From assembly GCA_003508835.1 (NCBI GenBank), contig PUFA01000007.1:11865001-11929000 (forward strand): DNA of 64,000 nt. The letters run 5' to 3'. The position numbers and the translations under genes are program-made. Below are positions 23,949 to 35,040 of this stretch, piece by piece; within the stretch, counting starts at the first letter, position 1, and each line of letters starts with the position of its first letter. Source of the stretch: Eonycteris spelaea. Lineage: Eukaryota; Chordata; Mammalia; Chiroptera; Pteropodidae. Below the pieces are notes generated by a model. The model had not been told where the DNA came from. It worked only from the letters and a program-made list of their open reading frames with translations, and searched no databases.

Positions 23949-24664
23949 GCCTGAAAATATCTGATTTGGAAACTTGAACCCTTACCCTCCACACCCGACA
24001 GCCTCCCAGCCAGGCCTCAGAGACTCTGGAACTCCTCACCTGTAGCTACTCACACCCTTCTCGGGGAGAACTGGAATGTCTTAACTTTTAAAAGGTAGTC
24101 CAGACAGGGGCAATTTTGTATCTGTGACACATGGCCTCTCAAAGTGGGAAACGAGTTTAAGACCGGCTCCTTGGGAGAGTCTGTCAAGAACAGCACACAC
24201 ACATACACACACGTGGAAGTGCTCACAAACAGACGGCATGGCTTCACAAGCCTTTGCGAGGACGAGAAGTGACAGCCAGCAGGACGCTCCACCATCACCT
24301 GCTAATGGCAAGCTGTTCCCACCCCCACACGGAGCCTGGGGCCAGTGTGTGCTGAGACACAAAGAAGCCTAGCTTCATTTTAGCAGCCAAATTGTCTTAT
24401 CTAAAGAAAAGACTTCCGAGGACAACAGATTTCTCTGAAGAGAACACAAAAGGGTGGACAGGTGGTTTCTCATCAAAAAGCATCACCAATAATCTCCTCT
24501 CCAGACCCAGGCTGCCTGGTCAAGCCTGGAGAGGAAGAGACAAGCTGGCTCCAAATAGAGAAATTTTTTGAAATGCAAATGTACTTTTTGAGATGTTTGG
24601 GTATTTTGTTTCAATAGATAAAAAATTTTCTTGGAAAAAGGTAAAATGATGATGATGACGATGC
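23949..24664. other. Unannotated stretch
   Basis: No supported gene. Contains a short interrupted (CA)n at 24,193-24,213 and a (GAT)n near 24,646-24,664. Confidence 0.35.
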
Positions 24665-24915
24665 TATTACTTATTAAGCCTTGGTGATAATGGCAGCTGT
24701 AATATATTGAGCATTTATTACATGCCAAGAACTGTGCTTTACATGCTCTTTAATTTGATCTTCACAGCAACTCTATGAAGGATAGTCTATTCCAGTCACC
24801 ATTTTATAGACAAGGAAACAAGGCTGCAGTAAGTTAATTCACTTCCCAAAGTCACATAGTGAGTAAGCATAGTCACTAAGACTTAGACCCAATGTGCCCG
24901 ATTCCAGAGCCTGTG
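24665..24915 (-). repeat. MIR SINE, antisense
   Basis: 'gagcatttattacatgccaagaactgtgctttacatgctctttaatttgatcttcacagcaactctatgaagg' and 'ttatagacaaggaaacaaggc' are reverse-complement MIR. Confidence 0.9.
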
Positions 24916-24926
24916 CCCCAATTAGT

Positions 24927-24966
24927 TTGTGCATGTGTGCATGTGTGTGTGTGTGTGTGTGTGTGA
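24927..24966 (+). repeat. (GT)n microsatellite
   Basis: Twelve consecutive GT units after an imperfect start. Confidence 0.95.
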
Positions 24967-25179
24967 GCATGCACGTGTGACCTAACATGAAATGTAAAGC
25001 ACCTTGGGCAATAAACTGCCCAAGAAGCTAGAACTTCAGAACACAGAGTCAAGTCAAACTCTCTCCTCTGCCCACTAACAGGTCCACATGCCTGGGAGCT
25101 TGAAGGAAGGTGCCCACAGCTCAAGGGACAAAGGTGAAGGGACCTCCCGCCTCTCTCCATTTCACCAGACTTTCTCAGC

Positions 25180-25445
25180 TTTCCAGACATTAGTAAGACA
25201 CGGGTTCCCTGGTACATCCCCAACTCCTTTCGTCATGTCCATCGACTGCCTTCTTCTGCATTCCTTCTGGTATCTTCACTCACATGCAGACAAAACGCAA
25301 AGCCCTTCCCTTGGCCAGCAATGACCTGCGTCATCTGGCTCTGGCTCTCTTTCAACACCGCTGAGCTCCCCTGTCAACCCCAGGCCCTCTACCCAGACTG
25401 CCGTGTGAGAGGGAAATAAACCTTTCTCTTGGTTAGGGCACAGCA
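25180..25445 (+). repeat. Possible L2 LINE fragment, sense
   Basis: 'aaagcccttcccttggccagcaatgacctgcgtcatctggctctggctctctttcaacaccgctgagct' resembles the L2 'atgatctggccc' region. Strongly diverged. Confidence 0.45.
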
Positions 25446-25499
25446 TCTGAGAGTCTCCTGTGACAGTAGCCTAGCCAATAATTCATGCTCTTGGTCTCT

Positions 25500-26085
25500 G
25501 ACCTTAATATTTAAACTTCCTCCACTCTCCTAGAACTTCTGACCTCCCTGTTCACTTAACCCCACACACTCAGCAGACAACTTGATCTTCTATTTCAAAA
25601 ATAAAAGGAAGCCAGACTATGGGAACTCTCTCAGCCTCTATCACCTAACCTTTTTTAGGTGACATCTGCACCCAGCCTGCTCCTCCCTTCCCTGTTGTGA
25701 CTCCATGGGAACATCCTTGCTCTTGTCCTGGCCAGAATTGCCATCAGAGCTCTGAGTCCCATCCCCTCCTGACCCTCAGGGAATACCCATTAACAGTCAT
25801 CCCTCTCAACTGTGTTCGCAGCCATATTTAAACACACTGGTGCCTTTCCCATATTAATAATAATTTTAAAAAATTACACATCACCTATTACTCTCAAACT
25901 ATCTCTTAAATACTTCACTGAAACATTCCTTAAAGGAGCTGTCTATGCTTTCTCTCTCTGTCTCTTCAGTTGGCATTTACTCTTCAACATCACCCCCAAC
26001 TCCTGTAGGAGTTATTCCCCAGCACTGCATAAGAGTCCTAGTCAGTGTCTCCAGTGACCTCATGTCAAGAAATCCAATCTCCATG
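25500..26085 (+). repeat. L2 LINE ORF2 (reverse-transcriptase) relic, sense
   Basis: Follows the L2 ORF2 order: 'ctctgacctccctgttcac...cagacaacttgatcttctatttc', 'cccatattaataa', 'aaaggagctgtctatgctt' and 'cagtgtctccagtgacctcatg'. Frames are broken throughout. Confidence 0.75.
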
Positions 26086-26179
26086 CCCTTGGCCTCGCAG
26101 CAGTGCTCACCCTTGTTCTCATTCCCTCCGTAAAACTGTCTTTCATGATACCACTGCCTCCTGATTTTGTTCCCATCTC

Positions 26180-26370
26180 TCTTAAAATCCCTACCTCATT
26201 TAATTCTCAGAATGAACCTATGAGGTAGGACTACACCTATGTCCATTCTAGCTATAAAGAAATGAGAACCTAGAGATGGTAATAAGTTTCCCAACATGAC
26301 GGAGCTAACTGACAGATCTAGGATCTGAATCCAGACACCCTGACACCAGAATCAGTGTTCTGAACCTCAA
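26180..26370 (-). repeat. MIR SINE, antisense
   Basis: 'ctcatttaattctcagaatgaacctatgaggtagg' and 'ggatctgaatccagacaccctgacacc' are reverse-complement MIR. Confidence 0.85.
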
Positions 26371-26599
26371 TGTGACATTACGTTTTAGAGCCAAGGAACT
26401 TGAAGCATGCCGATTTTGAAAAAAAATCATTTCTTTCCCTACAAAGCAATGTCAGCATGTAAGTAAACAGCAAACTCTTTAGTAAGGGCATTTCGCCCAT
26501 TCAAAGACTGAGCTTGTTCAGAAAAAGGATGTTGAGAGCTCAAAGGACTGTGTCACATTGGAGGGTCACTTCAGGGCACTGCAATGGCTTCCATCCTTT

Positions 26600-26795
26600 G
26601 GAAACCCAAATGGCAGAATGGAAAGAGACTTGAGTTCTGGTTTAGGTTCTACAGTTAATTACCTGTGTGACCCTGGACACAACATCTCTGGGTCTCAATT
26701 GCCTCAAAGGCAGTGCCCATGCCTTCCTTCCTTCGTACCTCACTGGGTCTTTGTGAGGTTCAAGCGGCATCGTACAGTGAAAGATCTCTAACAAA
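26600..26795 (+). repeat. MIR SINE
   Basis: 'cttgagttctggtttaggttctacagttaattacctgtgtgaccctggacacaacatctctgggtctcaattgcc' is sense MIR. Confidence 0.8.
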
Positions 26796-26799
26796 TGAA

Positions 26800-27254
26800 G
26801 CACACCACTCAAATGCAAAGAGAAGCAACAGGAAAGATAAACTTAGGGAATCCTCAAGAATGCTGGGCTAACAAATTCCTACTCACACCTTGATGGAGAC
26901 ACCTGGAAGAAGGAGAGGATCCCAAATCCTGCCCATGGAGCAAACTAGTGTAGGTCAGGGGGTGACAACAGCCACTGATTCTCTGACCAGCTGTTCCCCT
27001 TCCCAAAGCCAGGTACTTCTGGTGTACTTCACTCACATTAAAGATTGAGCCACCCCCTTGAGGAGTCAGCTAGGAATCACCAGAGAAAGGACTCCTCTCA
27101 TAAAAAAAAAAAAATAGGAATTTTATTAGGGAACCTCTAAAACCAGTGAGAGGAGGAGAGGAGCGATATGTGACTGGGAAAGGAGAGGTTGGAGACCACT
27201 CAAATTGCGCCAGCAAGTGGCTGGCACTATTTGCAGAGCACAACAGTGATGATG
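26800..27254. other. Unannotated stretch
   Basis: No gene seen. A short A-run lies at about 27,102-27,114. Confidence 0.35.
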
Positions 27255-27480
27255 CTAACAAGGATAACAATCACAGCAGCTAACACTCTTAGCATTGACT
27301 ATGCGTGTACCAGGCATTACTCCACGTGCTTTGCCTAAGAATCCTCTAAGGTTAGTATAATTACTACTTCCATTTTCAGATGAGGAAATGGAGGCACGGG
27401 AAGGCTAGGTCTTTTGCCATGTCTGTATGCCATGATTCTAATCCAAGCAGTCTGCTCCAGAACTTGCACTTGTAACCATC
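27255..27480 (-). repeat. MIR SINE, antisense
   Basis: 'gtaccaggcattactccacgtgctttgcctaagaatcctctaaggttagtataattactacttccattttcagatgaggaaatggaggcacggg' is reverse-complement MIR. Confidence 0.85.
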
Positions 27481-27929
27481 ACCTATTACAAGAACAAGGA
27501 TCTTCCCGTTTCCAAGGGTTTCTCATCCTCCTCAGACACCTTTCTCATAAGTACAAAACTTTAAAAAATATATCAGAAATGCAGCAAAACCTTCACCACT
27601 TTTCATCCGTTAAGCTTCCCTTGCCAGTAACAGCAGGACTAAGAAAAAGCAGGAAATGACAGCATATTATTTTTTGTTCTCTTCCCATTTTCCTTTGCCA
27701 CAGGAACTGTTCTTTACCAGGTGGCTCCTTAAACTATTCTAATCTTGTACCTCCTACCCTTGACTTTCTATTTCTAAGCAATTCAGGGACCTGGCCACAG
27801 GCACAGCAGGAGGAAGTGTGACCAAGAGTCCATATTAACTGACTGGCCAGTAGGCTGCGAACCCTCCCGCAAGCCTAAAGGCTCAGCCAAGTGCTCTCAC
27901 GCATATCCCACCAATGCCAACCAGGCTTT

Positions 27930-28111
27930 TACATTAAGCCACCGACTGGAACTTTCCTTTAAAATAAACCTGATTGGCTAATGGTGGAATGAAATTTAAT
28001 TTGTAATGGGAAGTGAAGTATGTTTTCTGTGACTGTCAATTATTTTAACATGACACATACTTCAAGATAAATGCCTTTCCTGAATCAGCTTATTAAAGAT
28101 GTTCGAGTAAA
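27930..28111. promoter_or_regulatory. Candidate conserved non-coding block
   Basis: AT-rich, repeat-free, with 'gattggctaatgg', 'taatttgtaatggg' and 'gtcaattatttta'. It immediately precedes the tRNA-Val retroposon insertion site. Confidence 0.25.
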
Positions 28112-28126
28112 AATTTTTTACTTCAG
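28112..28126 (+). repeat. Target-site duplication, left copy
   Basis: aattttttacttcag, repeated exactly at 28,323-28,337 on the other side of the tRNA-derived insert. Confidence 0.9.
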
Positions 28127-28322
28127 GAGGTGGCTCCATAGTGTGGTAGTTAGTACATCTGCTTTACACACAGAAGGACCTGGGTTCACACCGCAGGTGG
28201 AGCCATGGACCAGGCCCCAGATGCTGTGAGCACGTGGGAGGAGACACCCCGCCTTCAGAGGTCCAGTTCTTAAGGGGAGACGGCAACATCTGTAGGTCAG
28301 AGGTGGCAGTGGGCGTGGGGGG
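28127..28322 (+). mobile_element. tRNA-Val(UAC)-headed retroposon (SINE-like or tailless)
   Basis: Seen: a 196-bp insert with perfect 15-bp direct duplications on both sides. Its first ~80 bp contain a tRNA-Val-like head (28,132-28,205) and the remaining ~115 bp is a GC-rich body with no tRNA similarity. It ends in a G run (gtgggggg) with no A-tail. Known: tRNA-derived SINEs have a tRNA head carrying Pol III A and B boxes plus an unrelated body and are mobilised by LINE machinery. Tailless tRNA-headed retropseudogenes have also been described in mammals. Inference: either one member of a lineage-specific SINE family or a one-off chimera. No second copy was recognised in the window, so this is undecided. 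Confidence 0.8.
28132..28205 (+). tRNA. tRNA-Val (anticodon UAC) pseudogene, head of the retroposon
   Basis: The acceptor arm pairs perfectly (ggctcca at 28,132-28,138 with tggagcc at 28,198-28,204). The anticodon loop 'ctttacac' keeps UAC. The A-box-like 'tagtgtggtagt' and the B-box-like 'ggttcacacc' are degraded. An extra base in the T arm and a mismatch in the anticodon stem make it a pseudogene, not a functional tRNA. Confidence 0.75.
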
Positions 28323-28337
28323 AATTTTTTACTTCAG
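28323..28337 (+). repeat. Target-site duplication, right copy
   Basis: Exact repeat of 28,112-28,126. Confidence 0.9.
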
Positions 28338-29104
28338 AAGCATATGAACAAGTAAAATGAAATATTCCTACCCTGCCAAATTAATTAGCAGAGTTCCTCA
28401 CTGCCGTTGTTGAAGTTTGGCAGTCACCTACTTACTTTTTTATAACTCCATTTTGGCATCCTTCATCACATGGTCATAAAGTTCATAAAATATGTAATGT
28501 CAGAGTTTAGGGGGAAATTTGGGGTGGGGTGGGGAGGAAGGAACCTCTGTAGCAGTAACTACAATCGCACCCAAAATCTTCAAAAATGAGACTGTTTCTG
28601 TGAGCAGAGCTGAAGGAGCAGTTCTGCAAGTCTCCCAGAGTAACATGAACCCATCCTGTGCCTTGACTCGAAGCAGGTTTCCCTCTCGGGGCACCTCTGT
28701 GAAACAGCCAGGAGTGGGTATCTTTTACCTCTTGCTGCTGGGACTGAGAACAAAAGAGGCAGAAATCTCCACGGCAGTAAGTGGGACTAAATTGAGTTCT
28801 CTTGCAAAATATGGCTAGGGAAGACCCAGAAAATACTGGGGACTTCAGAGCACCTGTGGGATTGGTCATGAAATAATCAGGGCCTTTACTCCCCCGACCA
28901 GACACCACCATCATCATCATTACTGTAGTTATTGCTACTAATAGTTGCATATATTCGTAGGGGTGGCACAGGGGCTTGGTTGCCCAGTCCTTTCTCCTGT
29001 ACCAGTTTAGTCAGGCCACGCCCAGTCCTCTCAGCAGGTAATGCTATGAGGTCTTCCTCAGCATCCCACACTCCCCTTGATAGGGGAGAGAGCCCAGATG
29101 CTGG
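28338..29104. other. Unannotated stretch
   Basis: Unique-looking. A 147-codon antisense frame (28,507-28,950) has no recognisable domain and is treated as chance. Confidence 0.35.
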
Positions 29105-29262
29105 AGTTCAGTGGTCCTACTTTGGAATATCTACTCTGTTACTAGGCCTTTCCTGACCCCTACCCCTGCACCTCAGCTTCATTATCATAAAATGCAAGTA
29201 ATAGATACATTACCTCACAGGGTGTTGGGAAGATGAGAGTATATTATACATGTGTGATAATC
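29105..29262 (+). repeat. MIR SINE fragment
   Basis: 'cacctcagcttcattatcataaaatgcaagtaatagatacattacctcacagggtgttgggaagatgagag' is the 3' half of sense MIR. Confidence 0.75.
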
Positions 29263-30264
29263 GGCATTTTTTCATTGCTATCCATAGCAATGAAGTCTGG
29301 CTAATTTAGTAAGAAACAGGATGTAGTAAAAGGTTCTGAAGAGCCCACAGATCTCCAGAAGGGGTGGAGAACAGATTTAAAGCCTACGCTGCCAGGAAAA
29401 TCATTCAAAATTACATCACAGAGTGCTCTGTCACGGTCACTATGCGCAGACACACTATGGATGTAGCTGGTGTAGGTCCACCAACCTGGCCAGATCAGTT
29501 TCCTCATAGTCCCCTACCTCAACACGTCAGCAGCTGCTGACTCACAGACAGGAACAGGTGCATCAGCAAAATCTGGATCATGCACCAGCATCCTAGCTGC
29601 AAAGGAGGCTGGGAAAACAAATATCTGGCATCTTCAGCTTCTCTAATGTGTGCATTGTGGGGGAGATTTTCCCTACAATAATATGAAGCATGTTTGGTTG
29701 CTGACAGCCAAAAAGAATGACTGATATTCACTGAACAAATGAAATACTTAACCCAGTACCTAATGTGTTATAGTCTTCACCTTTGCACCTTATTTTACCC
29801 AAGTCTGTGTTAAGCTATGCCAGAACACCATATCATAACAGATATTCAAACCACTCCCATCCCCCAACACTACCACAAAATTTTCAGCTTATAAAATCCA
29901 CTTGTCCCCATACCTCAGTCTCTATATTCTTCTCCCCAGGAAGCTAATGGTTATTTGGTAAACAAATCTCTGCTAAATGTTGTTGACTGAAAATGGCATC
30001 TGATTCTTTCTGGAATCTTTCTATTTTCACAGGAGATTCCAGGAGCCATAGCGCTTCAACCACACACACAAAAAATTTCAAGCAAGTGTGAAATTTACCT
30101 TGAGGAGTTTTGGGTCAGCGAGGAAGTCTTTTGACTGAGACAACTGCTCTTCCATGAATAACCTGGACAAACCGACATCACCAACTCCCTTACAAACCCC
30201 TTACCTTTGAGCAGACCTTGCATGCTTTCCCATGTTTAATTTCACCCCCACCTTCCGCCAACAC
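29263..30264. other. Unannotated stretch
   Basis: No supported gene or nameable repeat. Confidence 0.35.
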
Positions 30265-30415
30265 CTCATGTGATCTTTAAGCTAAGTGTCTTTATTTTCA
30301 TTTGAGACATGCGATACTCCCAAAGGTTAATGAATTTCCTATGGGACTGAATTTGGTAAACAGGACTGAGATAAACCCAGGTTTCCTGACTCCTAATCCA
30401 AAGCTTTTCTGTGGT
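30265..30415 (-). repeat. Diverged MIR SINE, antisense
   Basis: 'aataaacccaggtttcctgactcctaatccaaagcttttc' and 'cccaaaggttaatgaatttcc' fit reverse-complement MIR, weakly. Confidence 0.5.
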
Positions 30416-31429
30416 TCCTGGCCGCCTTTCTCCAGGTCAAGAACAATCTCAGTGGTGTCAGTGAACAAGGGAACAAGGGAACCCAAGAGACAGTCCCTGG
30501 GGGCAGGAAAGGCTGGCAGAGGAGAAGCAACCCCACAATGATCCCCTTCCTAGAAAGCATCCCATTTGCTTCAACTCTGAGTGTTTCGAATGGGTTCTGA
30601 TTCCAAAACATTTACACTCACCAGGGCTACTGAGTATAATTATTTCCTTTTTGTCGCAAAAATTGCAAAAATTAAGGGATGTGCAACAAACTACAGAAGG
30701 AATCCAGGAGCTGAGGTTGGGGAGGGGGGGAGGCCCAATCTAGAAAACCAGTGAGCTTTTTAGTCACAGCGGTGAGAAAAGTGAGGCGTCTCTGCGCTCC
30801 ATGATTAAAGCAACTGCAAATTAGTTCCTGCAAAGGTCTTTCCCCTTAAATTGGAAAGCACTGTGTAATGGAATTTCATAGACGCTGCTTTGGAAATGAC
30901 TTCATACCTCACCGTTCGTTGCTGAGAGGTGGTTGCATGCAGTGAATCATAAGAGGCTGAGGCCCTCCTGGGGCCGCCGAATCTTCCTCCGACTGCCACA
31001 TACAGCCACTCACAGACTGTTCACCCCATTCCTTAATCTGAGAAGGGAATTAGTGGGCTGAGGGCACTGGAGTCACTGCTATATGATCAGTAGGCTTTTC
31101 CTTCCCTAAGCCAGGCAGTTTACCGGCAAACTATGTCTTCCACCACAGTCAGGCTCCTAGGGAGGGGTTGCTAGCTGCATATGGATTGCCCAGGTACATG
31201 CATTTTAAGTAAAAGGCTTAAGAAGACTATGGGGCTTTGGACTCTACTAAAATTTCCAGTGAAAGTGATGCTACATCTTTTTCACTGAGCACCTTAGCTT
31301 TCTTAAGGGTCTATCCTGAGACTATAGGAATCACTTCTAAACTGTCAGCAGTTGTACAGTGAATCAAACAGGTCCCACTTCAGTGTGAAGCCTGATTGAC
31401 TGATTTCCAAACTGTTAATTTGTTCATGC
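30416..31429. other. Unannotated stretch
   Basis: No supported gene. A G-rich run lies at about 30,718-30,731. Confidence 0.35.
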
Positions 31430-32030
31430 AGTAAAAAGATCGCAGCACCTACTATGTGCCAGGCACTGCGCCAGGGCCCCAGAATACAATAATAAGCAAA
31501 GCTATCAATCACAGCTCTCATGGGGCTTACAATTAAATGATGGAGATACATTCAAATAACTATTCTAATAAATGGACAATTACAACTCTGACAATGCTAG
31601 ACTGGGGGCCCGAGAGTGCTGAGAGAGCCGGGAGAAGGTAATTAAACCCAGTCAGGGCATCCGGAAGACATCCCTGAGGAAGTAGCCTTTCGGCTGAGAA
31701 GTAAAAGGCAAAGAAGAGTTAACCAAGTGAAGAAAGGTGGGGAAAAGCTTCAAGGCAGAGAGCACAGCAGGGAGCCCTGCTGGGCAGGCATGGTGAGGAC
31801 TAGAAAACAGGCTGGTGTACATTAAGCTTGGTGAATGAGCAGGACCGTGGCCCTAGAGGACCCTAAAAAAGGGCCAGATCCTATAGAGTTTTGCAGGATG
31901 TACGAAGGGTTTTGTCTTTATTTAAAACACAGATTGGATGCCATGGAGAAGTTGTAAATAGGAATGGGGATGGAAACACGGTATCATGTCATTAGAGAAT
32001 GTCTGTCTGGCTGCAGCGTGGCAGCCATAT
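31430..32030 (-). repeat. L2 LINE, antisense
   Basis: Reverse-complement L2 landmarks in order: 'aggcactgcgccagg', 'ctctcatggggcttacaattaaatgatgg', 'catccctgaggaagtagcctttcggctgag', 'gggccagatcctatagagttttgcagg' and 'gttttgtctttatttaaaacac'. Confidence 0.8.
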
Positions 32031-32627
32031 TGAAGGTGGGGGGCAGTATGAGCTGTTTGCCAAAAACCCATTAGGGGAAGCAGGTGCTCAGAGCCTTGAC
32101 TGCCCTGGCAGTGACCTGACTCACCCCCAATCACAAGAGCAACGGCAAGGCCAACTCAGGAATTCAGAGCACCAGTCTCTTACACTAAAACTCCACATTG
32201 CAGCATTACCTAGTAGCACAACTCTTAAGGTGTGATATTGTCACATGGGTAGTAAGTTGGCAAACCGGGCAGCACATCCCTTCACCTCTCTGGGAAGCTA
32301 CCCATCAACACAGACAACAGCATCAACAGGGATAAGGTACGGACTCCAATAAACAGGGTCATCAGCACACACCTGGCGATCTCTTTCCAACTATCTCTAG
32401 CTACATATCCTCTGCCTAAGAGAGAAGTTCAAGCATGTGCTCTTAAAAATGATAATAACTTAAAATTTTAACCGCTGGTCACTATCTGTGTTCTTGTGTA
32501 CCAGAGATGAGGAAAAGAGCTGGTTATCCAAAGGGACTAAACTGTTTGAATACAGGCTTGCTTCAGATGGAAACTGGGCTCACCTTATGTGGTGATGTGT
32601 TTATTTAAGAGTTAAAGTACATTGTGT
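32031..32627. other. Unannotated stretch
   Basis: Unique-looking; no gene seen. Confidence 0.35.
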
Positions 32628-32975
32628 TCTGTCTTAGTTTGGGCTGTTACAACAGAATACCAGAGATGGGGCATCTTAAACAACAGATATTTCTTTCTCC
32701 TGGTTCTGGAAGCCGGGAGGTCTGAGATCAAGGTGCCAGTAGATTTCATTCCGTTGAGGGTCTTCTTCCCGGCTTACTGATAGCCACCCTCTTTCTGGGT
32801 TCTCACATGGCTGAGAGAGTGAGCTCTAGTCTCTCTTCCTGTGAGGACACTAATCCCAACATGGGGGTTCTGCTCTCGTGACCTTATCTCAACCTGATTA
32901 CCTCCCAAAGGCCTCGCTTCCTAATATCATCCCATTGGGAGTTAGGATTTCAACATATGAATTTGAGGAGCCGCA
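32628..32975 (-). mobile_element. MLT1/MST-type LTR (ERVL-MaLR), antisense
   Basis: 'cttagtttgggctgttacaacagaatacc', 'ctggttctggaagccgggaggtctgagatcaaggtgcc', 'ttctcacatggctgagag' and 'ttaggatttcaacatatgaattt' are the reverse-complement landmarks of a MaLR LTR. Confidence 0.85.
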
Positions 32976-33559
32976 GACATATATTTCATTAAATTATTTT
33001 GCATTTGCTTATCATTTAGTAAAAAGATCTACCTAAAGCAATGGTGTTAATTTTTAAAGTTATCAATATTTTTTTCCTATGTATAACAATTCCGTTTTAA
33101 CCATGTTTCACAAATAGAGTCCACCCAGAGCCCTGCCCCGTCCTCTCTGTCCCATCTGCCAGTGGCTCAGGTGCCCACTGTCTCTTTGTTTCTGTACAAA
33201 TTCATGATTATGCTCCCCGGAAGGGGGTGCATATGGGCCCATCAGCATCCACGACCACACAGCAAGGATTAGATTATTTAATTAGTTAGAAATCAGGGCT
33301 TTGCACAAATGGAAGGCAGCAAAGAAGAGCTTTGGTCAGGAGGCCAAGGAAGGGAAAGAGACAAAAAGGCAGGTCCAGGTGGGTTCCCATGGTAACAAGC
33401 AGCAGGCTTGAAGGCATCAGGTACCAGTAAGGGGAGGTATCCAATCTCAGGTTCTGGTGTGCCCTTGGTTTATCTTTGAACAAGGTCAGTATGGCAGGGA
33501 ATGCTACATGTCCAACAAAGCCTATTTTCCTTTCCTCCCAAGGACACTTTTAGACTACC
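32976..33559. other. Unannotated stretch with an RFX-like site
   Basis: No gene seen. The X-box-like palindrome at 33,383-33,396 is listed separately. Confidence 0.35.
33383..33396. promoter_or_regulatory. RFX/X-box-like palindrome
   Basis: gttcccatggtaac matches the palindromic RFX consensus GTTGCCATGGCAAC at 12 of 14 positions. Confidence 0.35.
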
Positions 33560-33734
33560 TTTCCAGCCACCCCTTTCAGTTAGATGAGGCCATGTGATTT
33601 CTGCCCAGCAGGGTGTGGGTGACAGTGATGTGTGCCACCTCCAGGCCTGGCCTATGAAAACCTCCTGCAGAATCTTGCTTGCTTTATTTTTTCCATCTCC
33701 CTGATGAATGGATAAGGCTCCACTGACTTAGATG

Positions 33735-33952
33735 AGTCGTGCTTAACCAGGGGCAATTTTGTCCCACTTCCCCAGGGACATTTGGCAATGTCTGGAGACA
33801 TTTTTGGTTGTCACGCGGGAGGATATTCTACTGGCACCTAGTGGGAGAGGCCAGGAATGAAGCTAAACATCCTACAATGCACAGAACGGTCTTCTACAGC
33901 AAAGAATTATCTAGCTTCAAAATGTCAGTAGTCCCACTATTGAGAAATTCAA
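33735..33952 (+). mobile_element. MER20 (hAT non-autonomous DNA transposon)
   Basis: 'gacatttggcaatgtctggagacatttttggttgtcac', 'ctactggcacctagtggg', 'aaacatcctacaatgcacag' and 'aaagaattatctagc...aaaatgtcagtag' are the MER20 consensus in order. It lies inside an LTR relic, so it inserted later. Confidence 0.9.
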
Positions 33953-34005
33953 CCCAGAGGAAGGCAGAGCCACCAGATGGGTTCTTCAGCAACTGCATGA
34001 ACAGA

Positions 34006-34014
34006 GCGCACGTG

Positions 34015-34056
<42 letters not shown>

Positions 34057-34073
34057 TGCGCATGCACACACAC
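34006..34073 (+). repeat. 68-bp strictly alternating purine-pyrimidine tract (CG/CA)n
   Basis: GCGCACGTGCGCGCG followed by (CA)n and then CGCATGCGCATGCACACACAC, alternating purine/pyrimidine throughout. Strong Z-DNA-forming potential. Confidence 0.95.
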
Positions 34074-34549
34074 TGACCTCCATTAGTTAGTAATTTAAAC
34101 AAGAAATAAACTTTGTAGTGTTAAGTCACTGAGATTTGGTGGTAATTCATTATAGCAGCTAGCATTATTTGCTTTAACAAATACAACTAATAGAAGTTAA
34201 TTTTTCTACGGAGGACGAGAGTAGCCTAACAACAGAGCCATATCACTTGACAGGTACTGGTAAGGTTTCTGGAATAAAGAAGTGAAGGGCAATGGATACC
34301 TGGTCCTATCCTTGAAGTCATCAGGCCACACAATGCCATGGAGATGAAGAAGGTCAAGAGCTCAATGGAGTCTTCACAGCAATTTCACTCTTAATGATTA
34401 GAGGTGGTGCCTTTGGAGACAAACTTTTAGCATCTCAGCCAAGGAACATGGCAGGAACCCACGCTTATCCAGGAAAAACACAAAAAAAGTCAGAGGCAGA
34501 ACCAAGTCTAAGCTCCCTCCTTTTTCCTCTCCCCTTAGCCTTGTGTGTG

Positions 34550-34552
<3 letters not shown>

Positions 34553-34607
<55 letters not shown>
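34553..34607 (+). repeat. (GA)n microsatellite
   Basis: About 27 GA units. Homopurine. Frames across it are artefacts. Confidence 0.97.
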
Positions 34608-34613
<6 letters not shown>

Positions 34614-34639
34614 CACACACAGACTAGCTGACAATAAGC

Positions 34640-35040
34640 AAGGTCCGTTTAGTATATGGTCTGGTCTTGCTGTGACTAATAAGATGATTGGTTGTATATA
34701 TCCTCTTTATGGTTGTTCATTATATCACCCTAACATAAAGTAATTTAATTTCAGTGAGATAATTAGGGCATTTCTAATCTAACTGATAGTCTGAATGAAA
34801 TGAGATTCTCAGAGGGAGATTTGTGTATCAGGAGACTGGTGACCTCCGGCCCCAATTTTCACACAATGTATTAATCTGACAGCCCAACTTCCCAGGCATG
34901 CTGTATCCGAACATTTCCAAGCCTGTGGGTTATAGAACACACCTGCAAATGCGATTACTTTATTTTATAATGAGATTTCCTTGGGCTCAAGGAGACAGAT
35001 CATAATATTTTAATTGAGGCCTTCAGACTGGTAGAGTCAC
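34640..35040. promoter_or_regulatory. Candidate enhancer-like AT-rich block
   Basis: Repeat-free with 'gtaatttaatttcag', 'gataattagggc', 'tgtattaatctg' and 'atattttaattgagg'. Clustered homeodomain-type cores. Confidence 0.3.

Larger units (their letters stand above)
33560..34190 (+). mobile_element. MaLR/MLT-like LTR relic split by MER20 and a Z-DNA-type tract
   Basis: Left part has 'tagatgaggccatgtgatttctgcccagcag' and 'gatgtgtgccacctccaggcctggcctatgaaaacctcc'. Right part has 'aagaaataaactttgtagtgttaagtcactgagatttgg...tatagcagctagcatta'. A MER20 (33,735-33,952) and a dinucleotide expansion (34,006-34,073) interrupt it. Confidence 0.6.

Noticed and set aside
28132..28205. Functional tRNA-Val gene
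   Set aside because: Degraded B box and anticodon stem, an extra T-arm base, and insertion as a larger retroposon with TSDs.
34394..34634. Arg-Glu and Leu-Ser repeat proteins on both strands
   Set aside because: Translation of the (GA)n tract.
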